Source of the DNA: JALEFZ01 sp039817415
GTDB taxonomy: Bacteria; Bacteroidota; Bacteroidia; J057
DNA: 64,000 bases
Assembly (NCBI GenBank): GCA_039817415.1
Contig: JBCBVV010000026.1
Span: 26,081-90,080 of the forward strand
Direction of reading: 5' to 3'
The translations under genes were made by a program, and so were the position numbers. The notes beneath the pieces are model-generated. The model made no database searches and had not been told where the DNA came from. It worked only from the letters and a program-made list of their open reading frames with translations. Of this stretch, positions 61,278 to 64,000 are shown one piece after another; within the stretch, counting starts at the first letter, position 1; the number at the start of each line of letters is the position of its first letter.

Positions 61278-64000
61278 TCATTTTATCCCATTGACCATTA
61301 CATCAATCACTCTCCCGTTTTTGCTGACTTGATCATGTGCTTTGTCGAATCTAATGATGAAAGGCTGATATGGCTTTATTTCTCTGGATTCTTGATCAAT
61401 GATTTCATAGAATCCTGGAACGAGAAAAACACAACGCTTTCTTTTCCATGTCCTTAATCTATTTTTATACTTCTTAGTTTTAGATAGATAGTCATCGATG
61501 AGAGTAATATCAAAAGACATATTTTCCTTCTCTCTAGCAACTCTCTTCATTTGGTTGACAAATTTTATTTCTGATTTGACTAGCTCATAGTTGCGGTTGA
61601 CAATTTCCTTAAAGTTTGCATCCAATTCGCTAAGCTTTTCTTTTATCGCGTTTGCTTCCTCTTCGGACAACATATTTTTATTGTCCTTCAAGGAGGAATC
61701 ACTTTTCTCGATAAACGGTTCCAATATTTTTCGTTCATCGCGATATGATTTTTTCAATTCTTTATAAATTTTTTTGTCAATCGTCCTCAATAATTTATAG
61801 GTCTCTAAGGTATTTAAATTGAATCCGTTTGCAGTCCTTACCGGAACATTATGTACCCTAAAATTATCACTTAGCATAGGGTCCTTAGAGGGAGAAACAG
61901 GAAAAGTCAGCACATCATTAGGATCGTGGAAAGCTAAAACATCCATGTTAAGAGAAAACCTTTGGTCCTCAGGAAGGGTATATTGATCCTCCAATTCTTG
62001 CCATATTTGATCTTCAAATTTTCGGGACCTCCTGTTTTGGTCGAAATATTTCAATCCTATTAAGGCGATCTGATTGGTCATCATATACCATGTACTGACA
62101 TCTTCCATTACCAATTTTAGTACTTCTCTCTCTCGCTTTCTCTTCATTAGATCCTGCCAAACAGAAAAAACACTATCAGGAGAAGCTGTCAGAGGATCAA
62201 TTCTTAAATTATTTAGGGGAGCTAATTTCTGGCGGATTACTTGTAAATCATCCCTTGTCAAGGCTTGGTTACTCTGGGTACTGTTAATTCCTTCAACAGT
62301 TAATGGATCCGTATCACCAATTTTATCTATTAAGTATTCATACAAAAGTCCAGACCCCAAACTTCCAGTAATTAAGAATACATTATGAGAATCATCAGAT
62401 TTCAACTTCTTTTTCTCATAAATCTCCTGGAGTCCTTGAGAAATAGAATTACCTAAAGATTTACGAAAGTCCCTTTCACCTAAAGCTAAAAATACATCTA
62501 CAAATCCATCCTCTACAACTAATTTCTTTATGGTCTGATGGGTAAATGAAGTTTTGATATTGGCGTCTCTTGCAGTTTCTAAGCCTAATTCTTTCAACTC
62601 TTGTATTCGTTTTTTTACAGGCCTTGTCATAGGTGACCAATGAACTATCTCAAATACAATTCTATTTCCTTCACTATTCTTGAAGATCAATTCACGAATT
62701 CCGAACAGTGAATCAAAAGGATTTGAGTTTGATGGTCCACTAGATGTAGGAGAGATATTATTACCTGGTAGGTCCTTAGAACTTGTTTTTTTCAAGCTAT
62801 CCGATTCCAATAAATATCCCATCTTTAGGGCCAGATTTTTCGCCATGTAGTCATAATGATCTGGTTTTTTATCCTTCATTCCATGAACAGTTAGGATGTA
62901 CACCGTAGAGGATTCAGAAGGGGAGTTATTCAGACAATCCTTAATCCCATTGATGGTAGTAGTTGGATCAGCGAAAAGTTCCTTTTCCGCAAATAAGTAT
63001 GGCAATTGCGTGGGTTGCCCAACCTTTCCTAATCTTTTTACAAGGCCATATAGCTTCAATAGCCCTATACCTTTTGTTACATTTTTGGCAAACCCAATCC
63101 CATCAATTGTATCTGCTTCAAAAATTATTTCGGACTCTTTTGCATTGTCTTCTTCAATAATAACTTCGGGAATCTGAAATATCGTATCTCTGCTTTTCTT
63201 ATAACCGTCCAGAAGATAATTTATAACTACTGGATTTGTCCGACCTAACCTGGTTGAAGCATCAAACCCATTCGAAATGATTAATCGATCCTGGTCTTCT
63301 AGCAACCTTCTAGGACTGAGTTCACTTTCTCCTTTATCAACAAGGGAAATCAAACTTCTAAATGGAGCACTTTTTACCGTCCAATTTGTCCCATGTTTAA
63401 TGGGAATACTTGCGAAAATTTCACTTCCTAATGGATCCGTGAAAGGAGGTATCTGGAATCCCGCTATATCATCTGGATCAAAAAACGACACCACCCTAAA
63501 ACTATCAGCATCTTCTTCTTTTAATTTTATTAGTCTTATCAAATCCTTCTTTACAGCATCATCAATTTTTTTACCCTCGTTATAGTCTTTAGATGAGTAT
63601 TCTAATAGCTTAGAAAAAAACAGCTGATTATTTAGTAAAAAACTTATTTGCAAATTATCTCCCACTTTATCGCCTAAATCTATAGCAGCTTGAAATGAAT
63701 GTATCTTTTGAGAAATATAGACTCTCAGTTGCTCAACTGAATTATCAGAAATTAAACTATCAATATTCCTTGAAATTGGAATCCATTCACTTCGAAAGTA
63801 GGGGGAAGATTCACTCAGTAAGTGTCTCTTGTATTCGATTCCATTCACCACTTTAGGAATCAGGTGGATAGTACCCTGATCTATTTTGTCTTTAATTTCT
63901 GTTAAATATGATATTAAAGTACCTGATTCAATTAGTATAACCTCTAGTACAGGAAACCAACTACTTATGGACACCTTTGAGGCTATGCTAATTGAATCAG
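61278..64000 (-). CDS. Large AT-rich hydrolase-like protein with internal duplication, 5' end outside window
   Basis: At least 898 codons; the frame is open to the right edge (64000), with a GTG at 63974 as the first possible start inside the window, so it is probably incomplete. Two modules repeat: FDPDDIAGFQIPPFTDP (about 165-181) and FHDPNDVLTFPVSPSKDP (about 682-699), each followed by a similar run. The second module also has TVHGMKDKKPDHYDYMAKNL (about 362) and an elbow-like TGSLGSGLLYEYL (Ser538), as in alpha/beta hydrolases or lipases; the first module's front part lies beyond the window. No signal or membrane segment visible. It is more AT-rich than neighbours. Function unknown. Confidence 0.7.
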   Translation of the reverse strand, partial: DSISIASKVSISSWFPVLEVILIESGTLISYLTEIKDKIDQGTIHLIPKVVNGIEYKRHLLSESSPYFRSEWIPISRNIDSLISDNSVEQLRVYISQKIHSFQAAIDLGDKVGDNLQISFLLNNQLFFSKLLEYSSKDYNEGKKIDDAVKKDLIRLIKLKEEDADSFRVVSFFDPDDIAGFQIPPFTDPLGSEIFASIPIKHGTNWTVKSAPFRSLISLVDKGESELSPRRLLEDQDRLIISNGFDASTRLGRTNPVVINYLLDGYKKSRDTIFQIPEVIIEEDNAKESEIIFEADTIDGIGFAKNVTKGIGLLKLYGLVKRLGKVGQPTQLPYLFAEKELFADPTTTINGIKDCLNNSPSESSTVYILTVHGMKDKKPDHYDYMAKNLALKMGYLLESDSLKKTSSKDLPGNNISPTSSGPSNSNPFDSLFGIRELIFKNSEGNRIVFEIVHWSPMTRPVKKRIQELKELGLETARDANIKTSFTHQTIKKLVVEDGFVDVFLALGERDFRKSLGNSISQGLQEIYEKKKLKSDDSHNVFLITGSLGSGLLYEYLIDKIGDTDPLTVEGINSTQSNQALTRDDLQVIRQKLAPLNNLRIDPLTASPDSVFSVWQDLMKRKREREVLKLVMEDVSTWYMMTNQIALIGLKYFDQNRRSRKFEDQIWQELEDQYTLPEDQRFSLNMDVLAFHDPNDVLTFPVSPSKDPMLSDNFRVHNVPVRTANGFNLNTLETYKLLRTIDKKIYKELKKSYRDERKILEPFIEKSDSSLKDNKNMLSEEEANAIKEKLSELDANFKEIVNRNYELVKSEIKFVNQMKRVAREKENMSFDITLIDDYLSKTKKYKNRLRTWKRKRCVFLVPGFYEIIDQESREIKPYQPFIIRFDKAHDQVSKNGRVIDVMVNGIK

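Noticed and set aside
1..64000. tRNA, rRNA, insertion sequence, prophage or integrative element.
   Set aside because: I looked in the intergenic gaps and reading frames and found no cloverleaf, rRNA-like block, transposase, integrase or phage structural gene; a tRNA scan would be a useful confirmation.

Overview
The window looks like a chromosomal segment of a gliding-type, probably aquatic member of the Bacteroidota, most like the Saprospiria/Cytophagia. The signs are: C-terminal type IX secretion sorting domains of both kinds (the 1484-residue PKD protein ending near 15.6 kb and the 2100-residue repeat protein at 46.6-52.9 kb), an Oar-like TonB-dependent receptor, many lipoproteins with Bacteroidota-type lipoboxes, LytTR and TPR-kinase signalling, and promoter elements of the TAnnTTTG type. 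I cannot name the genus. I see no rRNA, tRNA, CRISPR array, insertion sequence, prophage or plasmid gene.

Layout. 0-10.5 kb is mostly core: a GbsR/MarR regulator, pyrF, a GT-C-like membrane protein overlapping purQ, a secreted M6-type metalloprotease, pheT, a small coiled-coil gene, zapA and rny, closed by a strong terminator. 10.5-15.7 kb holds a YceI-like secreted protein and the giant PKD protein. 15.7-18.5 kb is a specialised-metabolism locus: methyltransferase and type III polyketide synthase on the minus strand, divergent from a UbiA-type prenyltransferase; an FAD oxidoreductase at 24.2-25.3 kb may belong to it. 18.5-26.3 kb holds a lipoprotein, a divergent HxlR/DoxX pair, an SRPBCC protein, an FMN-binding-like oxidoreductase, an arylsulfotransferase-like lipoprotein, a zinc-ribbon microprotein and a degenerate SRAP (YedK/HMCES) homologue.

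26.4-29.3 kb is a FIST-domain sensor with a soluble hybrid histidine kinase, an arrangement like NosP-NahK. 29.6-36.6 kb has a glycerophosphodiesterase-like lipoprotein, the Oar-like receptor (codon use suggests high expression), an orphan CHAT protease and small conserved proteins. 36.7-39.1 kb has RidA beside a PLP trans-sulfuration-type enzyme and an SGNH esterase lipoprotein. 39.2-42.2 kb is an unfamiliar unit: a MurG-like glycosyltransferase, a coiled-coil protein and a third reading frame separated from it only by one in-frame TGA. 42.2-46.4 kb has a TPR protein, a sugar porter with a GH16 beta-glucanase lipoprotein, and an acidic lipoprotein.

46.6-64 kb is rich in secreted and signalling genes: the 2100-residue T9SS repeat protein, an SDR oxidoreductase, a lipoprotein, a predicted surface lipoprotein carrying a histidine-rich linker and a SAM-methyltransferase domain, a TPR histidine kinase with a LytTR regulator, a secreted RICIN-sphingomyelinase, and the 3' part of a large, AT-rich, internally duplicated hydrolase-like gene that runs off the right edge.

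The most interesting candidates are the polyketide/prenyltransferase locus, the SRAP homologue without its catalytic cysteine, the exported methyltransferase, the FIST-kinase pair, the RICIN-sphingomyelinase, and the glycosyltransferase unit with the in-frame stop.
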